Source: Mesorhizobium sp. | GTDB taxonomy: Bacteria > Pseudomonadota > Alphaproteobacteria > Rhizobiales > Rhizobiaceae | Assembly (NCBI GenBank): GCA_004020875.1 | Contig: SAPZ01000012.1 | Coordinates: 62,001 to 126,000, forward strand | Length of the DNA stretch: 64,000 nucleotides | Reading direction: 5' to 3' | Translations under genes and position numbers: made by a program | Shown here: positions 35,040 through 44,478 of the stretch, one piece after another | Position numbering within the stretch: position 1 is the first letter of the stretch | Layout: every line of letters begins with the position of its first letter | The notes under the pieces: generated by a model | Told to the model about the DNA's origin: nothing | The model's input: only the letters and a program-made list of their open reading frames with translations | Database searches by the model: none

Positions 35040-35048
35040 CCGGACCTC

Positions 35049-35100
35049 AAAAAACAAAGGCCCCACACGCACCTCATGCTCCATGAGACGCGGCGAGGCC
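35049..35100 (-). terminator. leader terminator of the amiC operon (antitermination target)
   Basis: On the minus strand, GGCCTCGC (35093-35100) pairs with GTGGGGCC (35059-35066) with two G-U pairs, enclosing a CTCATG/CATGAG inner hairpin (35073-35087). It is followed at once by TTTGTTTTTT (35049-35058). The ribosome binding site and GTG start of amiC come directly after. No upstream gene needs this terminator, so it is an attenuator. Confidence 0.75.
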
Positions 35101-35163
35101 ATGCTGCCCTTGCCCGGCCATGCCGGACGCGATGTGTTACGCGGGAAATTGTGCGCTTGCGAA

Positions 35164-35193
35164 ATAGAACACGAGCAGACGCACGCTTGTCAA
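35164..35193 (-). promoter_or_regulatory. sigma-70-type promoter of the amiC operon
   Basis: TTGACA on the minus strand (35188-35193), 18-bp spacer, then TTCTAT (35164-35169). The predicted transcript begins near 35157 and has a leader of about 118 nt before the GTG start. Confidence 0.55.
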
Positions 35194-35301
35194 CGGTCCC
35201 GCGCGCGAATGGCTGCGATGGCTGGACGTTTGCCCATCAAGCGACCGGTTTCGCTCAAAGCCGCCACGGTTTTCAGCGGCGACGCCGTGATCCTGGTCGG
35301 G

Positions 35302-35694
35302 CTACGGGTTCTTCTGCGCCCGCTTTTCGAGTTCGACCGTGCGTGTGCTTAGATCGTCCAGTTCAAACCCTTGCGAGTCGAGAAGGGCCGCCGATCCATT
35401 GTTGGGATCGGCGGCGAGACGTCTCGTTTCCTGTAGGTGATGTTTCAGCCAGGCGCGCTGCTCGCGCTGCAGCCGCGCCCGCTCCGGGCCATGTCTGCGA
35501 TGTATCAGAGTGTTGTATGCAGCGTTCAACCTGGCATCGAACTTGTCGATCTCAATCTTCCCGCAATCCAGCATTGCGGATGACACGCCGTTGGACCGAT
35601 CGACGCACGCTTTCATCTCTGCATCGCTTTGCGCCATGGCGGGGTGGGTCGTAAGCATGGTCAACATTACGAGAAGGGGGACATATCGGAGCAT
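35302..35694 (-). CDS. DUF1311/LprI-like secreted protein
   Basis: A 130-residue protein with a signal peptide (MLRYVPLLVMLTMLTTHPAMA) and a lysozyme-inhibitor LprI N-terminal-like domain: MKACVDRSN, LDCGKIEIDKFDARLNAAYN, and LQREQRAWLKH. Two cysteines could form a disulfide. ATG 35694 starts the signal peptide. A paralogue lies at 48654-49076. Periplasmic role is unproven; lysozyme inhibition is known only for some relatives. Confidence 0.82.
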   Translation of the reverse strand: MLRYVPLLVMLTMLTTHPAMAQSDAEMKACVDRSNGVSSAMLDCGKIEIDKFDARLNAAYNTLIHRRHGPERARLQREQRAWLKHHLQETRRLAADPNNGSAALLDSQGFELDDLSTRTVELEKRAQKNP

Positions 35695-35888
35695 CGATGT
35701 AGTTCCTCGATATCTAACCCCGAAGGGCGATCGGCCAGCCATGGTCTTCTAGCTCCCGAAACCGCAGTCGCTTTCTGGCGAAAAGGTGTCATGGTCGACA
35801 AATCAGCCGTGCCGCCACCAACGAAATCTTAATGTAAATCGAGCGTAATCCCGACCATTAAAATTGTGCGTATGGGGTGTGGTTGCGC

Positions 35889-38222
35889 ATGCCGGAATAT
35901 TCTTCCTTCCTCCGCTCGATCCGGATCCGCTACATTTCGGGGCTGCTTGTCTTCGCGCTGGCCTCGGCCGCCGTCATGTTCGCGCTCAACCGTGTGAATT
36001 CGTACCGTCACGAGGTCGATGCCCTCAGCGGCAATGTCGTCATCTTCGCCCGCGATCTGCGCAACGCCACCAATTTCGCCGAGACGACCGGGACAGCCTG
36101 GCGCAGCGAGACGCGCGACGCGCTGGCCTCCGCCGCGCGCGGCCACTCCGAACGGCTGACGGGCGAGATCGAGGGCCTGAATGCCGAGCTCGCGGCCATC
36201 CGGCCGAAACTGTCCCGGAACACGATCAATGCGCTCGATTCCTCCTCGGTCAACGGTGACCTGTTCTGGTCGGCGCGCGATATGGTGCGCAACTTCAACC
36301 TGATGTCGGCGGCCCAGAAGGTGGACGAGTGGAGCTTTCGCGAGATCCGCAACCAGAACGACCTGTTCGCCCAGCCGATGCTGGTGCGCGTGCGCACGGC
36401 GCTCGACGAGGAACGACGCCTCGCCGATGCGGCCAGCGACCGGCTGCTTTTGTGGGCAAGCGGCCTGCTGGTCGCCGTGCTCGCCATCGCCGCAGTGCTG
36501 ATCTTCCGGCCGATGGAGAATGCGATCCGCCGAGCCTTCGCCGAGAGCGCCGCGTCGCTGTTCAAGGCCGAGGCCGCCGACCGCGCCAAGTCGGAATTCC
36601 TGGCCAATATGAGCCATGAGATCCGCACGCCGATGAACGGCGTGCTCGGCATGGCCGAACTGCTGGCCAAGACCGAGCTGACGCCGCGCCAAAAAACCTT
36701 CACCGACGTCATCGTCAAATCCGGCAACGCGCTGCTCACCATCATCAATGACATCCTCGATTTCTCGAAGATCAATGCAGGCCAGCTGACGCTCGACCCC
36801 GCCCCCTTCCGCCTGGCGGAAGCGGTCGAGGATGTGGCGACGCTGGTGTCGGCGCGCGTTGCCGAAAAGAACCTCGAGCTCATCGTGCGCGTCGATCCGC
36901 GCCTGCCGGCCTTTGTCGTGGGCGATGCAGGGCGCTTCCGCCAGATCGTCACCAATCTGCTCGGCAACGCCGTGAAGTTCACCGAGAAGGGCCATGTGCT
37001 GGTCGATGTCGGCGGCGATGTCGTCGACGGCGTCGTCCAGCTCAAGGTCCGCGTCGAGGACACTGGCATCGGCATCCCGGCCGAAAAGCTGCAAAGCGTG
37101 TTCGAGAAATTCGCCCAGGTCGACGGCTCGTCGACCCGCCGCCACGAAGGCACCGGGCTTGGCCTTGCGATCGGTGCCCGGCTTGTCGACCTGATGGGCG
37201 GCAAGATCGGCGTCGAAAGCGAGATCGGCCGCGGCTCCGTCTTCTGGTTCGCCGTGCCGCTGCCCGCGCACAACCAGGAGGCAGGCGATAAGCTGGTGCC
37301 GGTCGACGTCACCGGCGCCCGGGTGCTGGTCATCGACGACAATCCGGTCAACCGCGAGATCCTGCTGGAGCAGCTCAGAAGCTGGAGCTTCGACTGCGCG
37401 GCCGCCGAAAGCGGCGCCTTCGGCCTGGCCTTCCTCGACCGCGCCTGCCAGCTCGGCGCCTCCGTCGACTGCATCATCCTCGACTACCAGATGCCCGGCA
37501 TGAACGGTGCCGATGTCGCCAAGGCGATCGCCGCCGACAGCCGGCTTTGCTCCATCCCGGTCGTGCTGCTCACCTCGGTCGACCAGGTCGATTTCGGCAG
37601 GATGGTGATCGATTTCGGCATCGTCGCGCATCTCACCAAGCCGGCGCGTTCGGCAGTGCTGCTGGGCACGGTGATCTCCGCCATCCAGAAGGCGCGCACC
37701 CAGGGCGCCAAGGCGCATTTCGTGCGCGAGCCGGTCGCGGCGCAGGCGCCGCCGCCGTCCTTCACCGTCATCCGCGGCCCGGCGGTGCCCGTGCCGGCGG
37801 CATCGGAATCGACCACTGCCCCGAGCGGTCCGATCGATATCCTGATTGCCGAGGACAACGAGGTGAACCAGCTGGTCTTCGGCCAGATCCTCAACGGTTT
37901 CGGGCTGAGCTACCGCATCGCCGGCAACGGCCGCACGGCCGTTGAAATGTACCGCGCGCTGCGCCCCCGCCTGGTGCTGATGGACGTCTCCATGCCCGAG
38001 ATGAACGGCTATGAAGCAACCCGCGCCATCCGCGTGATCGAGGAGCAGTACGGCGAGCGCACGCCGATCATCGGCGTCACCGCGCATGCGCTCAAGGGCG
38101 ACCGCGAGAAATGCGTCGAGGCCGGCATGGACGACTATCTGCCGAAGCCAGTGTCGCCCGACCGCCTCGGCGCCAAGATCGGCGCCTGGCTCAGCGAGAC
38201 GGTGACGGCCAAGACGGCGTAG
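35889..38222 (+). CDS. hybrid sensor histidine kinase with two receiver domains
   Basis: A 777-residue membrane sensor. Helices at about 13-33 and 187-207 flank a periplasmic, mostly helical sensor domain. Then come a HisKA domain with His243 in [11 protein letters not shown], an HATPase domain ([21 protein letters not shown]), a first receiver at about 478-600 (phospho-Asp in [11 protein letters not shown]) and a second at about 650-770 ([11 protein letters not shown]). No HPt domain is present, so a separate phosphotransfer protein is implied. ATG 35889 is chosen over GTG 35877. The stop codon abuts that of the convergent lytic transglycosylase gene. Confidence 0.92.
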   Translation: MPEYSSFLRSIRIRYISGLLVFALASAAVMFALNRVNSYRHEVDALSGNVVIFARDLRNATNFAETTGTAWRSETRDALASAARGHSERLTGEIEGLNAELAAIRPKLSRNTINALDSSSVNGDLFWSARDMVRNFNLMSAAQKVDEWSFREIRNQNDLFAQPMLVRVRTALDEERRLADAASDRLLLWASGLLVAVLAIAAVLIFRPMENAIRRAFAESAASLFKAEAADRAKSEFLANMSHEIRTPMNGVLGMAELLAKTELTPRQKTFTDVIVKSGNALLTIINDILDFSKINAGQLTLDPAPFRLAEAVEDVATLVSARVAEKNLELIVRVDPRLPAFVVGDAGRFRQIVTNLLGNAVKFTEKGHVLVDVGGDVVDGVVQLKVRVEDTGIGIPAEKLQSVFEKFAQVDGSSTRRHEGTGLGLAIGARLVDLMGGKIGVESEIGRGSVFWFAVPLPAHNQEAGDKLVPVDVTGARVLVIDDNPVNREILLEQLRSWSFDCAAAESGAFGLAFLDRACQLGASVDCIILDYQMPGMNGADVAKAIAADSRLCSIPVVLLTSVDQVDFGRMVIDFGIVAHLTKPARSAVLLGTVISAIQKARTQGAKAHFVREPVAAQAPPPSFTVIRGPAVPVPAASESTTAPSGPIDILIAEDNEVNQLVFGQILNGFGLSYRIAGNGRTAVEMYRALRPRLVLMDVSMPEMNGYEATRAIRVIEEQYGERTPIIGVTAHALKGDREKCVEAGMDDYLPKPVSPDRLGAKIGAWLSETVTAKTA

Positions 38223-39083
38223 CTACCGGTTGCGCATCACCACGCAGGCGCCGCCGATGCTTTGCAGCTTGTCGCAGATGCCGTTGGCCTCGCCGCGCGA
38301 GTCCGCGCCGATCCTGACCGCGTAGATGCCGCGCCTGCCGATCGGAGTGCGCACCCGGCTGACCACCGGATCATGGCTGGCGAGCAGCGCCGGGAACCGG
38401 CTTTTGACCCTCAGCCATTGGCTGATCGCCGCGGAACGGCGGAAATTGCCCGCCACCTGCACGCCCCACGGCTTGACGTTGATCGAGGCCATGGCGACCG
38501 TCCGCGACATGATCATCGGCAGCCGGCGGCAGGCGACCGGGAAGCTCATCTTCGAGTCAAGCGGCTGGACTGTGCCGGCGTAGGACTTGTCCGTGAACTT
38601 ATCGACGGGTTCGCCCATGACGTCGAATACATAGCTTTCCGTCTCCATTGGCAGGAAGCCGCCGAAGGTAAGCCAACGCGACACGCGGTTCTCGCCGGCA
38701 TTGTAGGCGGCTGCCGCGAGGCCGAGGTTGCCGTAGCCCGCCTTCATCTCGGCTAGATATTTCGCGGAAGCCGGGATTGCCTGCTCGATGTCGAAGGAAT
38801 TGGCCAGGCCGCGCATCTTGGCGGTTCCCGGCATGAACTGCGCGATGCCTTCGGCGCCGACCGGGCTCACCGCGTTCGGGTCGAAGCGGCTCTCCTTCCA
38901 GATCAGCCGGGCGAAGAACTCCTTGGGCAGGCCATTCTGTTGGGCTTGGGCTTCGATCAGATCGCAGACACGGTTGATCAGCCGTTTGCCGGCCGATTTC
39001 GACTGCGGTGGGTCGGCGGACGCGCCTGCCACCCAACTCAAGCTGCAAAGCAAGGCCAGAGCCACCGTGAGGAAACGGTGCAT
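38223..39083 (-). CDS. lytic transglycosylase with C-terminal SPOR-like domain
   Basis: A 286-residue periplasmic peptidoglycan-cleaving enzyme. Signal peptide about 1-23 (ending GASA-DP). The SLT domain has catalytic Glu64 in IWKESRFDPNAVSP and AAAYNAGENRVSRWL. The C-terminal 75 residues (VQVAGNFRRSAAISQWL, GIYAVRIGADSRGEANGIC) resemble a SPOR domain that binds denuded glycan at septa. It follows ispG after 4 bp and is probably co-transcribed with it. Confidence 0.88.
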   Translation of the reverse strand: MHRFLTVALALLCSLSWVAGASADPPQSKSAGKRLINRVCDLIEAQAQQNGLPKEFFARLIWKESRFDPNAVSPVGAEGIAQFMPGTAKMRGLANSFDIEQAIPASAKYLAEMKAGYGNLGLAAAAYNAGENRVSRWLTFGGFLPMETESYVFDVMGEPVDKFTDKSYAGTVQPLDSKMSFPVACRRLPMIMSRTVAMASINVKPWGVQVAGNFRRSAAISQWLRVKSRFPALLASHDPVVSRVRTPIGRRGIYAVRIGADSRGEANGICDKLQSIGGACVVMRNR

Positions 39084-39087
39084 CGGC

Positions 39088-40338
39088 CTACTCGGCCGCG
39101 GCTTTGCCGTGTCCGTAGCGCTGCTCGATATAGTCGCCGACCATCTTCTCGAAATCCTGCGCGATCGACGGACCGCGCAGCGTCGCCGCTTTCTTGCCGT
39201 CGATGAAGACAGGCGCCGTCGGCGTCTCGCCGGTGCCGGGCAGCGATATGCCGATGTCGGCATGCTTTGATTCGCCCGGACCGTTGACGATGCAGCCCAT
39301 CACCGCGACCTTGAGATTCTCGACGCCGGGATATTTCTCGCGCCACACCGGCATGTTCTTGCGGATATCGGCCTGGATGCTCTGGGCGAGTTCCTGAAAC
39401 ACGGTGGACGTCGTGCGGCCGCAGCCGGGGCAGGCCGCGACGATCGGCACGAACTGCCGGAAGCCCATGGTCTGCAGCAGTTCCTGCGACACTTGCACCT
39501 CGCGCGTGCGGTCGCCATTCGGCTCCGGGGTCAGAGAGATGCGGATCGTGTCGCCGATGCCCTGCTGCAGAAGAATACCCATGGCGGCGGACGAGGCGAC
39601 GATGCCCTTGGTGCCCATGCCGGCTTCAGTCAGGCCCAGATGCAGGGCGTGATCGGAGCGTGTCGCTAGCTCGGTATAGACGGCGATGAGGTCCTGCACG
39701 CCGCTGACCTTGGCCGACAGGATGATCTTGTCGCGGCCGAGCCCAATCTCTTCCGCCATCTCGGCCGACAGGGTCGCCGACTGGACGATCGCCTCGCGGG
39801 TGACCTCCTGCGCGGTGAGCGGCGAGCCCTTCGCCTGGTTGTCGTCCATCAACCGGGTCAGCAGCTCCTGGTCGAGCGAGCCCCAGTTGACCCCGATGCG
39901 CACCGGCTTGTCATGCCTGATCGCCATCTCGACGATCGCCGCGAACTGGCGGTCCCTCTTGTCCTTGAAGCCGACATTGCCGGGATTGATGCGGTATTTC
40001 GCCAGCGCCTCGGCGCAGGCCGGATGATCGGCCAAGAGCTTGTGGCCGATATAATGGAAGTCGCCGACCAGCGGCACATCGACGCCGAGCCGCAACAGTC
40101 GCTCATGGATGCGCGGAACCGCCGCCGCGCTCTCGTCGCGGTCGACCGTGATGCGCACGATTTCCGAGCCGGCGCGATGCAGCGCCGCAACCTGGGCGAC
40201 GGTCTGGTCGACATCGGCGGTGTCGGTGTTGGTCATCGACTGCACGACGACAGGCGCGCCGCCGCCGACCATCACGCCGCCGACCGACACGCGGACCGAC
40301 GTGCGCCGAGGAAAGGGAGAAGAGAAATATCCGGTCAT
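39088..40338 (-). CDS. ispG: 4-hydroxy-3-methylbut-2-en-1-yl diphosphate synthase
   Basis: Iron-sulfur enzyme of the MEP isoprenoid pathway, converting MEcPP to HMBPP. The 416-residue protein has [12 protein letters not shown] near the N-terminus, HYIGHKLL, and the [4Fe-4S] ligands in ACPGCGRT and [14 protein letters not shown] 40338 has GAAGG upstream; an ATG at 40353 would add five residues. It provides precursors for the polyprenyl synthase at 26072. Confidence 0.94.
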   Translation of the reverse strand: MTGYFSSPFPRRTSVRVSVGGVMVGGGAPVVVQSMTNTDTADVDQTVAQVAALHRAGSEIVRITVDRDESAAAVPRIHERLLRLGVDVPLVGDFHYIGHKLLADHPACAEALAKYRINPGNVGFKDKRDRQFAAIVEMAIRHDKPVRIGVNWGSLDQELLTRLMDDNQAKGSPLTAQEVTREAIVQSATLSAEMAEEIGLGRDKIILSAKVSGVQDLIAVYTELATRSDHALHLGLTEAGMGTKGIVASSAAMGILLQQGIGDTIRISLTPEPNGDRTREVQVSQELLQTMGFRQFVPIVAACPGCGRTTSTVFQELAQSIQADIRKNMPVWREKYPGVENLKVAVMGCIVNGPGESKHADIGISLPGTGETPTAPVFIDGKKAATLRGPSIAQDFEKMVGDYIEQRYGHGKAAAE

Positions 40339-40515
40339 GCCGGCCGCCTTCATCTGAAAGTTCCGGGCATGAGGTGGCGGAGCAAAGATGGCTTGTCAAT
40401 GGCAGGCGGCTGGCGAGGTTGGCAAATCCGCAGCCGCCACGCGAAAAATGCCAGCTCTGCCGATCGCGAGATCCGCGACCGAACTTTCCACCGATTTCAG
40501 TTAAAAAGCACCATG

Positions 40516-40538
40516 CCGGTGGCATTTCTTGCCACCGG
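40516..40538 (-). terminator. possible terminator of the DUF465 gene
   Basis: CCGGTGGCA (40516-40524) pairs perfectly with TGCCACCGG (40530-40538). On the minus strand a TTTTT run follows after about nine bases, so efficiency is uncertain. Confidence 0.45.
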
Positions 40539-40582
40539 AAGTTTCACCGCGGCGGGTTGCGGCGATGGTGCCTGGAGGAGCT

Positions 40583-40762
40583 TCAGTGTGTCGTCGGGCT
40601 AGCCTTCAGCTTTTCAATCTCGTCCTTGATTGCCAGCTTGCGTCGCTTGAGATTCACGATTTCGAGGTCGTCTACCGAAGGATGGTTCATCGCGTCGGTA
40701 AGCTCGCGCTCGATATCACCGTGTTTCCGCTGCAACTCATCAAGATGGGATGCAAGAGACAT
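40583..40762 (-). CDS. DUF465/YdcH family protein
   Basis: A 59-residue helical protein with the DUF465 pattern: HLDELQRKHGDIERELTDA, then VDDLEIVNLKRRKLAIKDEIEKL. ATG 40762 has GGGAGA upstream. The two helices should form an antiparallel coiled coil. It is divergent from another DUF465 gene at 41012. Role of the family unknown. Confidence 0.85.
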   Translation of the reverse strand: MSLASHLDELQRKHGDIERELTDAMNHPSVDDLEIVNLKRRKLAIKDEIEKLKASPTTH

Positions 40763-41011
40763 GATTGGTTCTCCCTTTCATGGTTTCCTCGATTGCAGCC
40801 GTCGCAGGCACGTCCACCGCAGGTTGCGACTGTGACGGCACCATGACAGTTTGCCATCAACCGATCTCGATGTCGAATGACACGTGGTAGCATTCCACGA
40901 CAAAGTGAAATGTGATAAGGGCTGCGCGCCGGTCTCAGACCAACAAGTCACAAACCCAACCGGTCCCGCCCAGACAGCCCGATTGGGCGATGCATACGCA
41001 GACGGTAGATA

Positions 41012-41215
41012 ATGTCCGAACAGGAACAGGCTGAAATACGCCTCGAATATTCCCGGCTCAAACAAGAACACGCCGATTTCGACGCCGCTATAAACGCGAT
41101 GATCGCCACGGGCTGCGACCCGCTTCAGATCCAGCGAATGAAGAAGAAGAAGCTGATGCTGAAAGACCGGCTGTCGGCGCTGGAAGACCGCATCATTCCC
41201 GACATCATCGCCTGA
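41012..41215 (+). CDS. DUF465/YdcH family protein
   Basis: A 67-residue protein, MSEQEQAEIRLEYSRLKQEHADFDAAINAM..., with the same two-helix layout (LQIQRMKKKKLMLKDRLSALEDRIIPDIIA). It pairs with the DUF465 gene on the other strand across a 249-bp gap that shows no other gene. Function unknown. Confidence 0.85.
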   Translation: MSEQEQAEIRLEYSRLKQEHADFDAAINAMIATGCDPLQIQRMKKKKLMLKDRLSALEDRIIPDIIA

Positions 41216-41241
41216 GCGGGTAGCTTCCCCGGAGACATGCT

Positions 41242-42042
41242 TTAAGAGATCGAAAGCCGGGCGGCCCGCTCGCGCAGCAGCGCGACCAATTCGCCTGTTC
41301 GCGCCTCCGACGTGTCGATCGGCACCACCAGGCACATCGTCGCCTCGACCCTGCCAGGCGCCGAGAACACGGGCGCCGCCAGGCATTTGGTATAAGCATC
41401 GACCAGGCCCGACGTGACGCAATAGCCGGTGACGCGCGCCCGAGCGATGTCATCGATGAAGTCATCGATCTCTATCTTGCGGCCGTCCGGCAGCACGAGA
41501 TCGTCTTCCGTGACCATCGCCTCGATCCGGCTGCGATCAAGACCGGCCAGCAGCAACCGCCCCGAAGCAGTCCATGGCAGCGGGATCTGCAGGCCGGTGG
41601 CCGAGCTGATGCGGAACGGCCTGGTTCCCGGGCTTGAATGGATGATGGTGTAGCGACCGCTCTGCAGCATGCAGAGCTCGGACGTCTCCCCGGTCTCGCG
41701 CGACAGCGTATCGACCTCCTGGCGGCCGCGCCTCAGCAGATCGTTGCCGCGCATATAGGCCATGCCATAGAGATAGAGCTTCTTGCCGAAATAGACGCGA
41801 TTGCCGTCGCCGGCCATTTCCAGGAGCCCGGCTTCGACCAGCTCGCGCACCAGCGTGTAGGTGGTCGAGCGCGGCGCATTGAGCCCCTTGGCCAACTCGC
41901 CGATGCCGATCGCGCGCTGGTTGGCGTGCAGGAACTCCAGGATGTTCAAGACCCTGTTGAGGCCTTTCTCGCGCGAGCCAGCCGGCCGCTCTTCGCCCGT
42001 GCCTTCGCCCGGCCACCCGGTCAGCATTTCACTCTCTTGCAT
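41242..42042 (-). CDS. IclR-family transcriptional regulator
   Basis: A 266-residue regulator. The winged helix-turn-helix is at about 28-88 (NRVLNILEFLHANQRAIGIGELAKGLNAPRSTTYTLVREL), followed by an IclR effector domain with FRISSATGLQIPLPWTASGRLLLA and ending LLRERAARLSIS. It diverges from the ABC transporter/RidA/PLP operon, and two candidate operators lie between. It probably senses a catabolite of that pathway. Confidence 0.9.
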   Translation of the reverse strand: MQESEMLTGWPGEGTGEERPAGSREKGLNRVLNILEFLHANQRAIGIGELAKGLNAPRSTTYTLVRELVEAGLLEMAGDGNRVYFGKKLYLYGMAYMRGNDLLRRGRQEVDTLSRETGETSELCMLQSGRYTIIHSSPGTRPFRISSATGLQIPLPWTASGRLLLAGLDRSRIEAMVTEDDLVLPDGRKIEIDDFIDDIARARVTGYCVTSGLVDAYTKCLAAPVFSAPGRVEATMCLVVPIDTSEARTGELVALLRERAARLSIS

Positions 42043-42060
42043 TGTCGATTCCTGGTGCTA

Positions 42061-42102
42061 GTATCTGTCTTGTACAGGATACACACGTCTCTTGTAAGAG
42101 AC
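42061..42102. promoter_or_regulatory. tandem operator candidates for the IclR regulator
   Basis: GTCTCTTGTAAGAGAC (42087-42102) is a 7-2-7 perfect palindrome. GTATC...GATAC (42061-42082) surrounds TGTACA. Both contain TCTTGTA (starts 42068 and 42090), 22 bp or two helical turns apart. Confidence 0.45.
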
Positions 42103-42163
42103 AATCGCTGATTGCGGGTGTATTTCTGCTGCATTGGGGAACACACCATCAAAGGAGGTCGCT

Positions 42164-43036
42164 GTGAACGACACATCCGGCAGACGTGATTTTCTGAAAC
42201 TGGGAATGGCGGGGCTGGCCACCGCCGGCGCGCTCACCGCCATCAGCGCCGAGAAGGCAGCCGCGCAAGCCGCGTCCGACAGCGTGCTGCGCACCGCGCT
42301 TGATCGCGGCAAGCTGATCGTCGGCACCGGCAGCACCAACGCGCCGTGGCATTTCGAGAATGATGCCGGTGAACTCGTTGGCATGGACATCACGATGGGC
42401 CGCATCCTCGCCAAGGGCCTCTTCGACGATCCCAGCAAGGTCGAGTTTGTTCAGCAGGATCCGGCGCAGCGCATTCCGAACGTGACGACCAACAAGGTCG
42501 ACATCACCATCCAGTTCATGACCATGACCGCGCAGCGCTCGCAGCTGGTCCATTTCTCGCGGCCATACTATGTCGAGGGCGTGGCGCTGCTGACGCTGCC
42601 GGGCTCCGAGAACAAGACTTTCGACAAGCTCCTGGCCAACGGCGCCAACACGCGCATCTCGATCCTGCAGAATGTCGACGCCGAAAGCTCGGTGCATTTC
42701 GCCTTGCCGCAGGCGCAGGTGCTGCAGATCGACACCCAGGCGAACGTGCTGCAGGCGCTGGAATCCAAGCGAGCCGACGCCGCCGCCGTCGATCTGTCGA
42801 CCGTGCGCTGGCTCGCCTCGCGCAACCCCGACAAATATTTCGACGCTGGCAAGAGCTGGTACTCGATGCTTTACGGCGCTGCCGTCCGGCAAGGCGACCT
42901 TGATTGGCTGACCTTCGTCAACCAGACCTTCACCATCGCCATGTTCGGCCATGAGACGGCGCTCTACGACGCCGCCTTCAAGGAATATTTCGGCCAGGAG
43001 CCGCCGCCGCGCCATCCCGGCTTCCCGGTCATCTGA
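42164..43036 (+). CDS. ABC transporter substrate-binding protein, amino-acid type, Tat-exported
   Basis: A 290-residue SBP_bac_3 protein. The GTG at 42164 is chosen because AAAGGAGGT lies six bases upstream. The N-terminus has SGRRDFLKLGMAGLATAG, a twin-arginine signal, so it is probably exported folded. ALDRGKLIVGTGSTNAPWHFEND and LVGMDITMGRILAKGL are typical of the polar amino acid class. It is the first gene of the operon facing IclR. Ligand unknown. Confidence 0.9.
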   Translation: MNDTSGRRDFLKLGMAGLATAGALTAISAEKAAAQAASDSVLRTALDRGKLIVGTGSTNAPWHFENDAGELVGMDITMGRILAKGLFDDPSKVEFVQQDPAQRIPNVTTNKVDITIQFMTMTAQRSQLVHFSRPYYVEGVALLTLPGSENKTFDKLLANGANTRISILQNVDAESSVHFALPQAQVLQIDTQANVLQALESKRADAAAVDLSTVRWLASRNPDKYFDAGKSWYSMLYGAAVRQGDLDWLTFVNQTFTIAMFGHETALYDAAFKEYFGQEPPPRHPGFPVI

Positions 43037-43156
43037 CCAAGCCTACGCCAGGCCAGCGGAGGAGCGCATCAGGCGCTCTTCCGCCTGTTTCTCCTCGCAC
43101 GGGCCATGCGGATGACGAATCCTGTGTTCGTCACCGCGAGCCATTGAGACGGACGC

Positions 43157-43822
43157 ATGGGCTACACGCTCAATTTCAACCTGATCTGGCGGCATTTCGA
43201 CAAGCTGTGGGGCGGCCTGCTGCTCAGCCTCGAACTCGCCGTGATCTCAATCGCAATCGGCATCGTGATCGGGTTGGTGCTGGCGGTCTGGTACGTCTCG
43301 GCCGGGCGCGTCATGCGCACGATCATCGCGGCTTATGTCGAATTCATCCGCAACGTGCCATTGATCCTGCTCGTCTATCTCGTCTTCTACGGTGTGCCGA
43401 CCGTCATAGATCTCGCCTACAGCGCGCCCACCTCTTTTGTCGTGACGCTGTCGGTCTATAGCGGCGCCTATCTGGTCGAAGTGTTCCGTTCCGGCCTGGA
43501 AGCTGTGCCGCGCGGCCAGCTCGACGCCGGCAAGGCGATCGGCCTCACCCCATGGCAGCGCCTGATCCATGTACGCCTGCCGACGATGCTGCGCATCACG
43601 CTGCCGGCGCTGTCCAACACCTTCATCTCGCTGTTCAAGGACACCTCGATCGCTTCGGTCATCTCCGTGCCCGAACTCACCTACGGGGCCCAGTGGATCA
43701 ACTTCAACACATTCCGCATCGTCGAGGTCTATCTGGTGACGACGGCGATGTATCTGGTGACCGGTTACGCCCTGCTGTTCGCGCTCAGGCTGGTCGAACG
43801 CCGGTTCAGGGCGGCGCGCTGA
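43157..43822 (+). CDS. ABC transporter permease, polar amino acid type
   Basis: A 221-residue HisM/GlnP-like permease with five or so helices. The N-terminal GGLLLSLELAVISIAIG and the loop VEVFRSGLEAVPRGQLDAGKAIGLTPWQ are diagnostic. Its stop codon is one base before the start of the next permease gene. Confidence 0.93.
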   Translation: MGYTLNFNLIWRHFDKLWGGLLLSLELAVISIAIGIVIGLVLAVWYVSAGRVMRTIIAAYVEFIRNVPLILLVYLVFYGVPTVIDLAYSAPTSFVVTLSVYSGAYLVEVFRSGLEAVPRGQLDAGKAIGLTPWQRLIHVRLPTMLRITLPALSNTFISLFKDTSIASVISVPELTYGAQWINFNTFRIVEVYLVTTAMYLVTGYALLFALRLVERRFRAAR

Positions 43823-43823
43823 G

Positions 43824-44474
43824 ATGCTGAGCCAGACACTCTACGCCCTGCCGTTCCTCGCCGAAGGCTTCGCCTTGACCTTGTGGGTCTCGCTGCTGGT
43901 CGTGGTCCTGTCTTTGATCGCGGGGGTGCTGCTGGGTGTCGGCCTCGTCTATGGGCCGGCGCCGCTGCGTTGGGCGGTACGCATTTTCTCGGACACCATT
44001 CGCGGCATCCCGATCCTGGTGCTGATGTTCTTCGTCTATTATGGCCTCCCCGCGGTCGGACTGCATCTGCAGTCCTTCTGGGCGGCGGTGCTGGCGCTCA
44101 CGCTGTTCAAGACGGCGCAGGTCGTCGAATATGTGCGGGGCGCCGTCGCCTCGATACCGAAGGGCCAGTCGGAAGCGGCGATGGCGATCGGCCTCACCTT
44201 CCGGCAGCGCCTGACCTCGGTCATCTTCCCGCAGGCCTTCCGCCGCTTCCTGCCGCCCTGGATCAACGGGGTTACCGATGCCGTGAAGGGCAGCGCCCTG
44301 GTCTCGCTGCTCGGCATCACCGACCTGATGCAGGCAATCAACCAGGTCATCGGCCGCACCTATGAGGCGATGCCGCTCTACATCCTCGGCGCCCTGATCT
44401 ATTTCGCCGTCAACTACGCGCTTTCCTACGCCAGCCGCAGGCTGGAACGGCGCTTCGCCTTCATCCGGGACTAA
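43824..44474 (+). CDS. ABC transporter permease, polar amino acid type
   Basis: A 216-residue second permease of the same class. It has EYVRGAVASIPKGQSEAAMAIGLTFRQR as coupling loop. The two permeases presumably form a heterodimer. It is followed by the ATPase gene after 4 bp. Confidence 0.93.
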   Translation: MLSQTLYALPFLAEGFALTLWVSLLVVVLSLIAGVLLGVGLVYGPAPLRWAVRIFSDTIRGIPILVLMFFVYYGLPAVGLHLQSFWAAVLALTLFKTAQVVEYVRGAVASIPKGQSEAAMAIGLTFRQRLTSVIFPQAFRRFLPPWINGVTDAVKGSALVSLLGITDLMQAINQVIGRTYEAMPLYILGALIYFAVNYALSYASRRLERRFAFIRD

Positions 44475-44478
44475 CGCC

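Noticed and set aside
35040..35102. ATG at 35102 as amiC start
   Set aside because: The extra 21 residues are encoded by the terminator hairpin and U-tract, while GTG 35039 has a good ribosome binding site and matches the family N-terminus.
35829..38087. 752-codon minus-strand open frame
   Set aside because: It is antisense to the hybrid histidine kinase and arises from GC-biased third positions; its translation is low complexity, rich in Arg, Gly, Asp and His.
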